The translations under genes were made by a program, and so were the position numbers. A model generated the notes under the pieces. It ran no database searches. It saw nothing but the letters and a program-made list of their open reading frames with translations, and was not told where the DNA came from. A DNA stretch of 64,000 nucleotides, from assembly GCA_024244705.1 (NCBI GenBank), contig JAAEOK010000056.1, positions 16,161-80,160 of the forward strand, read 5' to 3'. Shown in pieces: positions 26,912 through 35,542 of this stretch (positions are counted from its first letter, which is position 1; every line of letters begins with the position of its first letter). The stretch is from Alphaproteobacteria bacterium (GTDB lineage Bacteria > Pseudomonadota > Alphaproteobacteria > JAAEOK01).

Positions 26912-27376
26912 CTAGCCTGGGGAACGGCGCCCGGTCGAATCGATCCGTGACCGTGCCAAATCGATCACCCGCACCGTCTCCGACCACAAGCCCAAGGCGT
27001 CGATTGCGTCGCGCCCGAACCATGCCGCCTCGGCGGCATCACCGCCGGCCACGGCCTCCCCGGCCCGCCACACGGCTGCCACCTCGACCAGCGTGTAGTG
27101 GTATTCGACCGCACCGGTGTCGTCCCGTGTGATCGAATCGACCACATCGACAATAGAGATGGGGTCGGCGTCGATTCCGGTTTCCTCGAGAACTTCGCGG
27201 CGCGCCGCCTCGAACACGGTCTCGCCCAGCTTTTGGGCGCCGCCCGGCAAGCCCCATTGACCCTGGCGTGGCGCCTTGGCGCGGCGCACCAGCAGCACCT
27301 CGCCGGCGCGCCAAACGACGACACCGACGCCGACCAGCGGGCGTGCCGGATAGCGACGCGGCGAAGATGCAATCAT
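26912..27376 (-). CDS. Nudix hydrolase
   Basis: A 154-residue Nudix protein with a complete box: GGAQKLGETVFEAARREVLEETGI (residues 45-68), i.e. G-x5-E-x7-REVxEExGI. The flanking GVGVVVWRAGEVLLVRRAK and QGQWGLPGG are typical of ADP-ribose or mutT-like pyrophosphatases that clear nucleoside diphosphate derivatives. The specific substrate is not evident. It lies downstream of phaB on the same strand (91-bp gap) but shows no functional tie to it. Confidence 0.92.
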   Translation of the reverse strand: MIASSPRRYPARPLVGVGVVVWRAGEVLLVRRAKAPRQGQWGLPGGAQKLGETVFEAARREVLEETGIDADPISIVDVVDSITRDDTGAVEYHYTLVEVAAVWRAGEAVAGGDAAEAAWFGRDAIDALGLWSETVRVIDLARSRIDSTGRRSPG

Positions 27377-27467
27377 GAGGCCGGACGCAGAGGGCTAGCT
27401 TTGGAACTCGCCAAAACCGCCCCCGGTCCGCGGCGAGACACGATGCGGCCGCGCGCTCGTCGACCGG

Positions 27468-28190
27468 TCAGTGCATATATTGACCGCCATTCACCGACAA
27501 CGTCGAGCCGGTGATGAACCCGGCATCGTCGGCGGCGAGGAACAGCACGCATTTGGCGATTTCCTCGGGTTCACCGAGGCGGCCCACCGGGATCTGGGCG
27601 ACGATCTGTTCGAGGATCTTCTCCGGCACGGCGCGCACCATCTCGGTGCCGATATAGCCCGGCGCCACGACATTGGCGGTGATGCCCTTACGCGCGTTTT
27701 CCTGGGCCACGGACTTGGTGAACCCGATCAGGCCGGCCTTCGCCGCGGCATAGTTCGACTGGCCGAGCTGACCTTTCTGGCCGTTGACCGACGAGATATT
27801 GACGAGGCGCCCGAAACCTCGTTCGCGCATTCCTTCGATGACACAGCGGGTCAGGTTGTACGCCGAATCGAGGTTGGTGCGGATGACGTCGCCCCACTTG
27901 CCGGCGTCCATTTTGTGGAGCGTCGTATCCCGCGTGATGCCCGCGTTGTTGACCAGCACGTCGATCGGACCGAGCTCGGCTTCGACCTTCGCGACGCCCG
28001 CCTGGCAGGCATCGAAATCGCCGACATCCCATTTGTAGGCGTTGATTCCGGTCGCCTCCTTGAACTTCGCCGCCGCTTCGTCATTGCCGCCGTAATTAGC
28101 CGCCACCGTGTATCCCGCGTCCTGGAGCGCCGCCGAGATGGCCGCGCCGATCCCGCGCGTGCCCCCGGTTACCAATGCTACACGTGCCAT
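27468..28190 (-). CDS. phaB: Acetoacetyl-CoA reductase
   Basis: A 240-residue short-chain dehydrogenase that reduces acetoacetyl-CoA to (R)-3-hydroxybutyryl-CoA for PHA synthesis. The NADPH motif is TGGTRGIGAAI, NNAGITRD is present, and the Ser-Tyr-Lys site is in ISSVNGQKGQLGQSNYAAAKAG. The latter, with its SVNGQKGQ segment, is characteristic of PhaB. The C-terminus NGGQYMH is also typical. The ATG at 28190 matches the family start MARVALVTGG; an in-frame start at 28250 adds unrelated residues. It is separated from phaA by a terminator-like hairpin. Confidence 0.96.
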   Translation of the reverse strand: MARVALVTGGTRGIGAAISAALQDAGYTVAANYGGNDEAAAKFKEATGINAYKWDVGDFDACQAGVAKVEAELGPIDVLVNNAGITRDTTLHKMDAGKWGDVIRTNLDSAYNLTRCVIEGMRERGFGRLVNISSVNGQKGQLGQSNYAAAKAGLIGFTKSVAQENARKGITANVVAPGYIGTEMVRAVPEKILEQIVAQIPVGRLGEPEEIAKCVLFLAADDAGFITGSTLSVNGGQYMH

Positions 28191-28283
28191 TGTCCTGTTC
28201 CCTATCTTGTCTCTGAAATCATTTCCGGCCAAATTGCCAGGGCGGCGCATAGCATGCGCCGATCAACCGCGACATTGACATGT

Positions 28284-28319
28284 ATCAAAATCCGGACCGC
28301 CCCGATAGGGACGGCCCGG
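28284..28319 (-). terminator. Rho-independent terminator candidate after phaA
   Basis: Read on the minus strand, a 12-bp stem (two G-U pairs) with loop tatc spans 28319-28292 and is followed by attttgat. It lies 30 bp after the phaA stop and ahead of phaB, suggesting full or partial termination between the two genes. Confidence 0.65.
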
Positions 28320-28348
28320 TTCAGCTGTTTATCGGATCGCCGTGCCGG

Positions 28349-29521
28349 TTAGCGCTCGACGCACATGGCGATACCCATACCGCCGCCGATGCAAAGCGTC
28401 GCAAGGCCCTTCTTGGCGTCGCGCTTCTCCATCTCGTGAAGCAGGGTGACCAGCACCCGCGCCCCCGACGCACCGACCGGGTGGCCGAGCGCGATGGCAC
28501 CGCCATTGACGTTGACCTTGGCGGTATCCCAGCCGAGATCCTTGTTGACCGCACAGGCCTGGGCGGCGAAAGCCTCGTTGGCCTCGATCAGGTCGAGGTC
28601 GTCGACCGACCAGCCGGCTTTCTCCAGCGCCATTCGACTGGCGGGAATCGGGCCCGACCCCATGATCGCGGGATCGACGCCGGCGGTGGCCCAAGACACG
28701 ATGCGGGCCAGCGGCTTGACGCCACGCTTCTCGGCCTCGTCCGCGCTCATCAGTACCAGCGCGGCGGCGCCGTCGTTGATGCCGGAGGCATTGGCCGCGG
28801 TCACCGTGCCGTCCTTGGCGAAGGCCGGACGCAGACCCGAAACCGATTCGATCGTGGTGCCGGGCTTGGGATGCTCATCGGTGTCGACCACGACCTCACC
28901 CTTGCGGGTCTTGATGGTGACCGGGACGATCTCATCCTTGAACCGGCCGGCCTTTTGCGCCGCTTCCGCCTTCTGCTGCGAGGCGACGGCGAACTCATCC
29001 TGCTGCTCGCGGGTGATCTGCCACTTCTCGGCGACATTCTCTGCGGTGTTGCCCATGTGGTAGCCGTTGAAGGCGTCCCACAGGCCATCCTTGATCATGG
29101 TGTCGACCAGGTTGGTATCGCCCATCTTGGTGCCGTTGCGCAGATGCACGACATGCGGCGCCTGGCTCATGCTCTCCTGGCCGCCGGCGACGATGATATC
29201 GCTGTCGCCCATGCTGATCGCCTGGTAGCCGAGCGCCACGGTGCGCAAGCCGGAGCCGCACAATTGGTTAATGCCGTAGGCTGTCTTTTCGGCCGGAATA
29301 CCGGCATTGATCGCGGCCTGGCGGGCCGGATTCTGGCCCGCCCCTGCGGCCAGGATCTGGCCCATGATGACCTCGTCGACGTCCTCGGGCGAAACCTTGG
29401 CGCGAGACATCGCCTCGCGAATCGCGACCTCACCCAAATAGTGGGCGGAAACCGAGCTCAAGCCGCCGTTAAAGGCGCCAACCGGCGTGCGCGCGGCGCC
29501 GGCAATCACGATGTCGGACAT
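28349..29521 (-). CDS. phaA: Acetyl-CoA acetyltransferase (beta-ketothiolase)
   Basis: A 390-residue biosynthetic thiolase that condenses two acetyl-CoA to acetoacetyl-CoA. The nucleophilic Cys is in [16 protein letters not shown] (near residue 88), the His in [16 protein letters not shown], and the second Cys in [21 protein letters not shown] ribosome site stands just before the ATG. It is transcribed after phaC and feeds phaB. A TGC-rich inverted repeat lies upstream, a plausible PhaR site. Confidence 0.96.
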   Translation of the reverse strand: MSDIVIAGAARTPVGAFNGGLSSVSAHYLGEVAIREAMSRAKVSPEDVDEVIMGQILAAGAGQNPARQAAINAGIPAEKTAYGINQLCGSGLRTVALGYQAISMGDSDIIVAGGQESMSQAPHVVHLRNGTKMGDTNLVDTMIKDGLWDAFNGYHMGNTAENVAEKWQITREQQDEFAVASQQKAEAAQKAGRFKDEIVPVTIKTRKGEVVVDTDEHPKPGTTIESVSGLRPAFAKDGTVTAANASGINDGAAALVLMSADEAEKRGVKPLARIVSWATAGVDPAIMGSGPIPASRMALEKAGWSVDDLDLIEANEAFAAQACAVNKDLGWDTAKVNVNGGAIALGHPVGASGARVLVTLLHEMEKRDAKKGLATLCIGGGMGIAMCVER

Positions 29522-29568
29522 GGATTTCTCCTCCTGAATGCATTTAACGATGATTCCCGCATCGCGGG

Positions 29569-29584
29569 CCTGCCATCTCGCAGG
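29569..29584 (-). promoter_or_regulatory. TGC-rich inverted repeat upstream of phaA
   Basis: cctgc (29569-29573) and gcagg (29580-29584) form perfect 5-bp arms with a 6-nt spacer, 48 nt before the phaA start. PhaR proteins are known to bind TGC-rich sites in PHA promoters, so this is a candidate site by analogy. Confidence 0.35.
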
Positions 29585-29649
29585 TGCAAAAAACTAGCCA
29601 AAATGTAAGTCCCGCCCTGTGCCGAAGCAAGGAAATCGTAACACCGGCT

Positions 29650-30828
29650 TCATGCGGCATCGTGGCGCACCCAGTCGGTCAGCGGCGCCCATACCGCCTC
29701 GGGACCGGCATGACCGACGACCATGCCGATATGGCCCAGCGGCGGTGTCATCTTCGCCGCCCCGGGGATGGCGTCGATCAGCGCCGCGGCCGAGGCGGGC
29801 GGCACGATGCGATCGGCGCCGGGCACGATGCCGAGGGTCGGCAGGCGGAGTTCGGCGGGCCGTATCGGCGCGCCGGCGACCCGCCACTGCCCCGCCCCCG
29901 GGGTGTTGCGGCCGTACCAGTCGTCGAGGCATTCCCGCGCCACCCGGGCGGCCAACGGGACGCCATCGTTGAGCCAGTCCTCGAGGGCGACGAAATGCGC
30001 CGCCTTGGCCGATTCGGGGTCGAGACGGCCGAAGGCGAGGAACTTCTTGACCGCGAGGTAGGGGTCGAGCGCGCAGAACAGCACTTGGATCAGATCGGTC
30101 GGCATCTCGCCGAGCTGCTCGACCACCGGCCAAAACGGCGCAACACCTGTCGCCAGCGCCTTCGCCGCCGCCGCGTCGTCGGCATGGAAATCCCAAGGGG
30201 TGGCCAAAAGGGCCAGGCGCGAAATGTCGCGATGACGGCGCAGGGCCAGGGCCAGGGCCAGATTTCCACCCATGCAATAGCCGATCACGGCGACTTTGCC
30301 GCCGGCCGCCGCGCGGGCCGCGTCGAGGGCCCGCTCAAGACGCCCGGCGATATAATCGCTAAGGTCGAATTCCCGCTCCGCCGGGCCGGGCCGGTCCCAG
30401 TCGATGACCAGGGGCCGCAATCCGGCTTCGGCCAAGTGGCGGATCAGGCTGCAGCGCGACGACAAATCGAGGACATGAAATCGATTGACCAAGGACGGCA
30501 CGATCAAAACGACCGATCCCGCGCCGCCCGCGTCATAGTCGAACATGCGGGTCGTCCCCTCGCGCCACAGGACGGGCGGATCGGCGACATCGCGGCGCCA
30601 GGGATGCCGGCGGTAGGCTTCGATTCCGGCCAGAAAATCGCCCAGCCGGCGCCGTATCTCGGCATCGACCGCGGCGTCGAAACCGTTACTTGGCGCGTCG
30701 TTTAGGCGTTGCCGAAGGCTTGCGGCGCTTTCGCTCAACCGGGGCTTCCAATCGAGCGATCCGCTCTTCAACAGCGGCAAGGCGGCGCGCGAGGTCGTCC
30801 AGGTCCACGCCGCCAGGCCGAGATGCAT
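29650..30828 (-). CDS. phaC: PHA synthase-like alpha/beta hydrolase (PhaC type)
   Basis: A 392-residue protein with the PhaC lipase-like box GYCMGGN (Cys nucleophile, near residue 194), the acid in GIVPGADRIVPP and the His in PLGHIGMVVG, all in PhaC context. It also has VVLIVPSLVNRFHVLDL and PLVIDWDRPGPAER, as in class III/IV synthases. It would polymerise (R)-3-hydroxyacyl-CoA on PHA granules. The ATG at 30828 keeps the conserved-looking AAWTWTTSRAALPLLKSG start. It also makes the gene overlap the preceding phaE-like frame by 143 nt. A later non-ATG start would shorten the overlap. Size fits a class III catalytic subunit. Confidence 0.78.
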   Translation of the reverse strand: MHLGLAAWTWTTSRAALPLLKSGSLDWKPRLSESAASLRQRLNDAPSNGFDAAVDAEIRRRLGDFLAGIEAYRRHPWRRDVADPPVLWREGTTRMFDYDAGGAGSVVLIVPSLVNRFHVLDLSSRCSLIRHLAEAGLRPLVIDWDRPGPAEREFDLSDYIAGRLERALDAARAAAGGKVAVIGYCMGGNLALALALRRHRDISRLALLATPWDFHADDAAAAKALATGVAPFWPVVEQLGEMPTDLIQVLFCALDPYLAVKKFLAFGRLDPESAKAAHFVALEDWLNDGVPLAARVARECLDDWYGRNTPGAGQWRVAGAPIRPAELRLPTLGIVPGADRIVPPASAAALIDAIPGAAKMTPPLGHIGMVVGHAGPEAVWAPLTDWVRHDAA

Positions 30829-31087
30829 CGGCAACGGGCGGGGCCCCAGCCGCGGCGGCGGCGGTGTGGGTGGATGGCTGTTGCGCTGCGGCATCGGTCT
30901 CGTTCGGCGGTTGCGGCATGATTCCGGCCCACAGGCCGGGCACGGCGGCGGCGTTGGTCGTCCACAGGCTGATCAGCCGGCTGACGGCGTCGGCGGTCTG
31001 CGGATCGGCTGCCACCGCCGCCATCTGACTCTGCCACAGATCCAGGTAGCGGCGGGCCAATTCTTCCAAATCCGGCGGATCAGACAT
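30686..31087 (-). CDS. Short PhaE/phasin-like PHA synthase partner
   Basis: A 133-residue protein from the ATG at 31087. The N-terminal helix LEELARRYLDLWQSQMAAVA resembles the start of PhaE and phasin-type synthase subunits. An Ala/Pro-rich linker follows, then a C-terminal amphipathic coiled-coil segment (DLARRLAAVEERIARLE) and a basic tail. It is immediately upstream of, and out-of-frame overlapping with, phaC, and divergent from phaR. Class III synthases need a PhaE partner, usually far longer. The partner role is inferred from position and helix pattern. Confidence 0.6.
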   Translation of the reverse strand: MSDPPDLEELARRYLDLWQSQMAAVAADPQTADAVSRLISLWTTNAAAVPGLWAGIMPQPPNETDAAAQQPSTHTAAAAAGAPPVADASRPGGVDLDDLARRLAAVEERIARLEAPVERKRRKPSATPKRRAK

Positions 31088-31184
31088 GGCCGGAGTATAA
31101 TCGCCCCAAATGCCACTGACCAGAACGGCGGCGGGCGCGGGTGGTCCCATCGCAGTGCGATAGGGGTCTTGCGCGGCGCAACAT

Positions 31185-31196
31185 TTTGCGTGCAAA
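31185..31196. promoter_or_regulatory. PhaR-operator candidate in the phaE-phaR divergent promoter
   Basis: tttgcgtgcaaa is palindromic except for the two central bases, and overlapping gcaacattttgc adds a second GCAA/TTGC pair. It lies 52 bp before phaR in the 161-bp divergent gap. PhaR autoregulates and represses pha genes by binding TGC-rich sites in related bacteria. Confidence 0.45.
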
Positions 31197-31248
31197 GCGA
31201 CGCCCGAAGATGGTCTAATATGCGGCGCACAACAACGAAGGCCTGACG

Positions 31249-31851
31249 ATGGCGCGGGAAAACGGCGACCCGACGGCGCCGGTGACGATCAAGAAATATG
31301 CCAACCGCCGTCTCTACAATACGGCGACCAGCAGCTACGTGACCCTCGACGACCTGTGCCAGATGGTCAAGGAGGGGATCGACTTCGTCGTCTACGACGC
31401 CAAGTCGGGCGACGACATTACCCGCCCGGTCCTGACCCAGATCATCGTCGAAGAGGAAAACAAGGGTCAGAACCTGCTGCCGATCAACTTCCTGCGCCAA
31501 TTGATCGCGTTTTACGGCGACAGTTTGCAGGCGGTCGTGCCGGGATATCTCGAGCAAAGCATGGAAGCCTTCTCCCATAACCAGGAGCGCATGCGGAGCT
31601 ATATCCAGGAGGCCTTCGACGGCATCTTCCCGTTCGGCTCGTTCGAAGAGATGGGGCGCCAAAACATGGCGATGTTCGAGCGCACCATGAAGATGTTCGC
31701 CAACCCCTATACTGGCAAGGACCCCGGCGGCGCGGAAGACGGGACGTCGACCGAATCGACGAACGGCCCCAGCGGCGACGATCTCAAACAGCTCAAGGCT
31801 CAGATCGACGCCCTCCAGGACCAATTGCAGAAGCTTTCCGACAAGAAGTAA
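31249..31851 (+). CDS. phaR: Polyhydroxyalkanoate synthesis repressor PhaR
   Basis: A 200-residue regulator with the PhaR/PHB accumulation domain at the N-terminus: TIKKYANRRLYNTATSSYV, then LCQMVKEGIDFVVYDAKSG. A second conserved segment NLLPINFLRQLIAFYGDSLQ follows. The C-terminus has a short coiled-coil (LKQLKAQIDALQDQLQKL). PhaR senses PHA granules and represses phasin and PHA genes. It is divergent from the phaE-like/phaC genes, the normal context for control of this locus. Confidence 0.95.
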   Translation: MARENGDPTAPVTIKKYANRRLYNTATSSYVTLDDLCQMVKEGIDFVVYDAKSGDDITRPVLTQIIVEEENKGQNLLPINFLRQLIAFYGDSLQAVVPGYLEQSMEAFSHNQERMRSYIQEAFDGIFPFGSFEEMGRQNMAMFERTMKMFANPYTGKDPGGAEDGTSTESTNGPSGDDLKQLKAQIDALQDQLQKLSDKK

Positions 31852-31928
31852 GGATCGTCGGGCGGGGCGCCGGAGCGCCGACAGGTCGATCGCCGTCGGG
31901 TTCCCTGGCCCGAGACACAAGGGGCAAT

Positions 31929-32981
31929 TTGGCCGTCCGCAAGATGGGCTACGAAATTATTCGATATCGCGATGAATTCCGGGACCAGGTCATCGGCCTG
32001 ATGAAAAATCATTGGGGGCCGGACGAGGCGACCAACGCCGCCTGCTTCAAGTGGAAATACGAAGACAATCCCTATCTCGACGGACCCCTCCTTTACTTGG
32101 CCCTGGATGGCAAGCGGCTTGCCGGAATGCGGGGATTGTTCGGCGCGGCGTGGCAGATCGGGGCGCGCGGTACCGGTTTCCCCCTGCCCTGCAACGCCGA
32201 TACCTACGTCGAACCTGCCGACCGCAGACACGGCGTCTATCACCAGCTCACCAAGCGCATGATCGCCGACCTCTCGGCGCTCGGCATTTCCCATGTTCTC
32301 AACTTCACCCCTTCGGAGGCCAACGCGCTCAATTCGATGCTGTTCGGCTGGCGCCCGCTGGGGCCCTTTAGGTCGATGACCCGGCATCGTTCCGAGGATG
32401 ACCCGGGCGGGCCGGATCCGGTATCGCCGCCGGGGACGCCGGAGGGCCGTGATGAAATTGTGATCGATACGACAGCTCGTCCGCAGGAAATGGCCAGTCT
32501 GATCGCTCGCTGCACCGCGGACGGCCGCATAGGCCACGTCAGGAATGAAGCCTACTTCGGGTGGCGATACGGCAATCCGTTTTCGAATTTCCGCTTCGTC
32601 TATTGCCGCAGCCGCGAATTGGACGGCTATCTGATTCTGTATCAAGCGGCGGACCGGCAAACCGACCAATTGTGGATCGCCGACATCGCCGCCCCATCGA
32701 AAGCGATCGAGGCGAAACTGCTGAACGCCGCGATCGGGTTCGGTGACCGCAACCGGTTGCGGGTGTGGTCGGCGACGCTCTCCGACGAAACGCGGCGCTC
32801 ATTCCTTCGTTTGGGCTTTCGGCCGGACAATTCGAGTGCTGAGCGACTCCGGTACGCCACCGGTCCGCTCATTCGCGCCATGAACCACGGCGGCGCCGAT
32901 GGCGAATGGGATCTGGGCGGCGTCGATTTGCGCCGGCTGGCGAATTGGGACCTGCGACGGATTTACAACGACGCCATGTGA
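31929..32981 (+). CDS. GNAT-like acetyltransferase domain protein
   Basis: A 350-residue protein. The N-terminal half looks like a GNAT fold (YEIIRYRDEFRDQVIGLMKN at the start; ADTYVEPADRRHGVYHQLTK is the pyrophosphate-loop-like region). The second half may be a degenerate GNAT copy (LILYQAADRQTDQLWIADI). The TTG at 31929 is preferred because AAGGGG lies a few bases before it; the in-frame ATG at 31944 has no such site. The neighbour is the fkbKJIH-type operon, convergent with a 60-bp gap. A role in transferring an acyl group from that pathway is conceivable but unproven. Confidence 0.65.
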   Translation: MAVRKMGYEIIRYRDEFRDQVIGLMKNHWGPDEATNAACFKWKYEDNPYLDGPLLYLALDGKRLAGMRGLFGAAWQIGARGTGFPLPCNADTYVEPADRRHGVYHQLTKRMIADLSALGISHVLNFTPSEANALNSMLFGWRPLGPFRSMTRHRSEDDPGGPDPVSPPGTPEGRDEIVIDTTARPQEMASLIARCTADGRIGHVRNEAYFGWRYGNPFSNFRFVYCRSRELDGYLILYQAADRQTDQLWIADIAAPSKAIEAKLLNAAIGFGDRNRLRVWSATLSDETRRSFLRLGFRPDNSSAERLRYATGPLIRAMNHGGADGEWDLGGVDLRRLANWDLRRIYNDAM

Positions 32982-33041
32982 TCGCCCCCGGCCCGGTCGG
33001 CGAATTTCAGGTCTGTCCCCGCCTTGGACAGCCAATTCGTT

Positions 33042-34106
33042 CTATGGCGCCGTGAGACGGTCCCGTCCCGTGTCGATCACTTCGATATGCGCCGGCATCG
33101 CTACATTCTTTTCGAGGTCATGCTCCAAGAGAACATGGTCGTCGTCGCGGAATACTTCCCGAAAGCCGGCGAAGCGGTAGGTCACCATCATGATCCGGTT
33201 GCGTCCGGTGTGCCGGAATTCGGCTTGAAGTCGGGCTCCCGCATCCCTGGCACGGCGCATGATTTCACTGAGCAGCGTTACCCCGACACCGCGCGACATG
33301 ACCCGGCAGGAAACGACCAGAAGCTTGAGGGTCCAGACGCTTTCGCCAACCTCGACAACGACAAGACCGACCTTGCCGTACCAGCCAAAGCGGTCGTTCA
33401 GTTCCGCCACCAGCATCAAATGATCGGACGACTGCCGGAAGGCGTCGAGCTCATCGAGCGTGTAATCATAACCGGTGGAGTTGAGCTGACTGGTCCGCGC
33501 AACCAGCTCTTCAACACGCCCCAAATCCTCGGTTTGGGCCGGGAAGATCGAGAGCTCCATGCCGAGCGAGGCCTGAAATTCGGTCGCCGGCCCGTCAAAC
33601 AGCTCTTCGGCGGCGCGACGCTTAAAGTCCTGTTGGTACATATGGCGTCGCCGGCCGCGTTCCGGTGTCTGCGGACCCGGTCTCAGTCGTGGGTGGTCGA
33701 GCAGGTTCAGCAGGTCTTGTCTGGCGTCGACGCACAAGACCTCGGGGTGGGCATGGCTGACCTCCGCGCGCTCATAGGCCTGGTCGTCGACGAACGCAAA
33801 GGTGTCGAGGCCCAGGTTCAGCGATTGCGAAATTTCTGCGAGTGAGTTCGACTTCGCCGTCCAATCAATGTGTGGACACAAAAAATAGTCGGCCAGGCCG
33901 AAGACCGTGAGTTGCTCCCACGCGGCCGCGTAATCGCCTTGGCTGGCGATGGCATGCAGCACGCCGTGACCATCGAGGATCCGAATCAGCTCGGCCGAAT
34001 CCGCGCGCAGGCTGACCGGCCCCTCCAATAGGACGCCGTCCCACAGCGTGTTATCGAGATCCCACACCAGGCACTTTATCGGCTGCGCCGCCGGCGATCC
34101 GTCCAT
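33042..34106 (-). CDS. FkbH-like HAD-IIIC phosphatase/glyceryl transferase
   Basis: A 354-residue two-domain protein. The N-terminal HAD-IIIC part has CLVWDLDNTLWDGV (motif I), TAKSNSLAEIS (lysine) and FVDDQAYERAEV (motif IV). Motif II is IASQGD instead of the usual CSKND-type sequence. The C-terminal GNAT-like part has VSCRVMSRGVG, whose Cys is the conserved candidate for holding the glyceryl thioester. FkbH enzymes dephosphorylate 1,3-bisphosphoglycerate and load glycerate onto an ACP. The start at 34106 shares one base with the stop of the acyl-CoA dehydrogenase. A much longer open frame continues upstream but has no family support. Confidence 0.85.
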   Translation of the reverse strand: MDGSPAAQPIKCLVWDLDNTLWDGVLLEGPVSLRADSAELIRILDGHGVLHAIASQGDYAAAWEQLTVFGLADYFLCPHIDWTAKSNSLAEISQSLNLGLDTFAFVDDQAYERAEVSHAHPEVLCVDARQDLLNLLDHPRLRPGPQTPERGRRRHMYQQDFKRRAAEELFDGPATEFQASLGMELSIFPAQTEDLGRVEELVARTSQLNSTGYDYTLDELDAFRQSSDHLMLVAELNDRFGWYGKVGLVVVEVGESVWTLKLLVVSCRVMSRGVGVTLLSEIMRRARDAGARLQAEFRHTGRNRIMMVTYRFAGFREVFRDDDHVLLEHDLEKNVAMPAHIEVIDTGRDRLTAP

Positions 34107-35272
34107 CACGTGCTCTCCGCCGGCGGCGGACCGGACCCGACGGGATGCTGGCGATAGGCATGACCGGCGATCGACAGCTGACTGATCTCCGAGCTGCCCT
34201 CGATGATCTCCATGACCTTTGCGTCGCGCAGGATGCGGGCTACGGGATAGCGGTCGCTGCAGCCGTTGGCGCCGAGCAGCTGAACCGCGTCGACGGCGGC
34301 CCGCATGGCCGCTTTCGAGGCGAAATACTTGGCGATAATGGTTTCCATGACGGCGTTCGGGTCTCCCGCCTCCCTCAGCGTGCCGGCGCGCCGACACAGC
34401 AGGTCGGCGGCGTGCTGGCCGGTGAGCATATCGGCAATGATCCGGCGCACCAGTTGATGCTGGCTCAACTCGGCGCCGAACTGAGACCGCTCGCTGGTGT
34501 ACCGCGTCGCCGTGTCCAGACAGGCGCGGATCATGCCGACGCAACTCCACGCCACGCCGTAACGGCCATGATCGAGGGCAGTCGCCGCGACCAGCGAGAA
34601 ACCGCTTCCCGGCCGGGCCAGCACCTGATCCGCCGCAACCACACAACCGTCGAAATCCAAGGTCGCCAACATCGCGCCGCGGGCGCCCAGCATGCCGGCG
34701 ATCGGGGTGACCGAGAGACCTTCGCTCCGGCGATCGACAATGAACGCCGTCGCCTCTCCCTCGCACTGCGCGAGGACCAGGAACAGATCGGCGATTTGCC
34801 CCAGGGTGATCCAGGTCTTCGTCCCCTGCAGCCGAAAGCCGTCGGTCACCGGCACCGCGGACAATTCCGGATGGGCCGCATCGCTGCCCACCGCGGGTTC
34901 GCTCAGCGCAAAAGCGGCGATCCGGTCGCCATTCGATAGCAGGGGCAGGTACCGATCGCGTTGCGACGTCGACCCGCAGCGATGGATCGCCTGAGCCACC
35001 ATGCCGTGGGCGGTCAGCAGACTGCGCGTCGCCGCGCACGCATAGCCGACCTCCTCGTTCAATAGGCCATAGACGGTCATGTCCATGGCCTCGCCGCCCC
35101 ATTTCTTCGGCAGCCATGGCGTGAGATAGCCCGCGCCCGCGATCTTGCGAATGACGTCGTGGTCGAGTTTCTCTTCACGATCGAACCGCGCGGCATGGGG
35201 CGCGATGGTCGCCTCGACGAAGGATCGAAACTCCTCGCGCCTTGCCACGCCTGGTTCGCCGTTCTCGATCAT
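34106..35272 (-). CDS. FkbI-like acyl-ACP/acyl-CoA dehydrogenase
   Basis: A 388-residue acyl-CoA dehydrogenase-fold flavoprotein: FALSEPAVGSDAA and TKTWITLGQ (FAD contacts), RSQFGAELSQHQLVRRIIADM and the C-terminal catalytic base in VMEIIEGSSEISQL. In methoxymalonyl-ACP pathways FkbI acts on the ACP-bound three-carbon unit rather than on fatty acyl-CoA. Here the assignment comes from its place between an ACP and an FkbH homologue, with 3-nt and 1-nt junctions. By sequence alone it could be an ordinary acyl-CoA dehydrogenase. Confidence 0.82.
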   Translation of the reverse strand: MIENGEPGVARREEFRSFVEATIAPHAARFDREEKLDHDVIRKIAGAGYLTPWLPKKWGGEAMDMTVYGLLNEEVGYACAATRSLLTAHGMVAQAIHRCGSTSQRDRYLPLLSNGDRIAAFALSEPAVGSDAAHPELSAVPVTDGFRLQGTKTWITLGQIADLFLVLAQCEGEATAFIVDRRSEGLSVTPIAGMLGARGAMLATLDFDGCVVAADQVLARPGSGFSLVAATALDHGRYGVAWSCVGMIRACLDTATRYTSERSQFGAELSQHQLVRRIIADMLTGQHAADLLCRRAGTLREAGDPNAVMETIIAKYFASKAAMRAAVDAVQLLGANGCSDRYPVARILRDAKVMEIIEGSSEISQLSIAGHAYRQHPVGSGPPPAEST

Positions 35273-35275
35273 GTC

Positions 35276-35539
35276 TCAGCCTTGCGATAGTGCGCTTTTG
35301 CGGGTTACGAATTCCGCCAGTTCGTTGACCGAGCGAAAATTGGCGAGGTCGAGATCGTCATCCTCGACCACGACGCCGAATTCCTGCTCGGTGAAGGCGA
35401 CCAGCTGCACGGCAAACAGCGAATCGACCACGCCGGCCTCGAATATGTCGGTGTCGTCATCGATGTCGTCGCGCCGCATTGCGCGCCGGAAGTATGATTT
35501 CACTCGCCCCTTTATCGTCGCGGGCATTCGGCCACCCAT
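35276..35539 (-). CDS. Acyl carrier protein (FkbJ-like)
   Basis: An 87-residue discrete ACP with the phosphopantetheine site VVDSLFAVQLV (Ser 40). The context EAGVVDSLFAVQL is typical of FkbJ/ZmaD-type carriers rather than of fatty acid AcpP, which has DSLD-EL. It is helical and acidic in the middle (RDDIDDDTDIFE). A second start at 35527 (MPATIKG) has a slightly better upstream GGTGG. It lies 3 bp from both the FkbI-like and FkbK-like genes, so it is the carrier of this pathway. Confidence 0.88.
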   Translation of the reverse strand: MGGRMPATIKGRVKSYFRRAMRRDDIDDDTDIFEAGVVDSLFAVQLVAFTEQEFGVVVEDDDLDLANFRSVNELAEFVTRKSALSQG

Positions 35540-35542
35540 GTG

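Noticed and set aside
33042..35117. A single 691-codon protein extending the FkbH frame upstream
   Set aside because: The upstream 337 codons lie antisense-frame within the acyl-CoA dehydrogenase gene, are Arg-rich and match no family. The FkbH family start coincides with the ATG at 34106.
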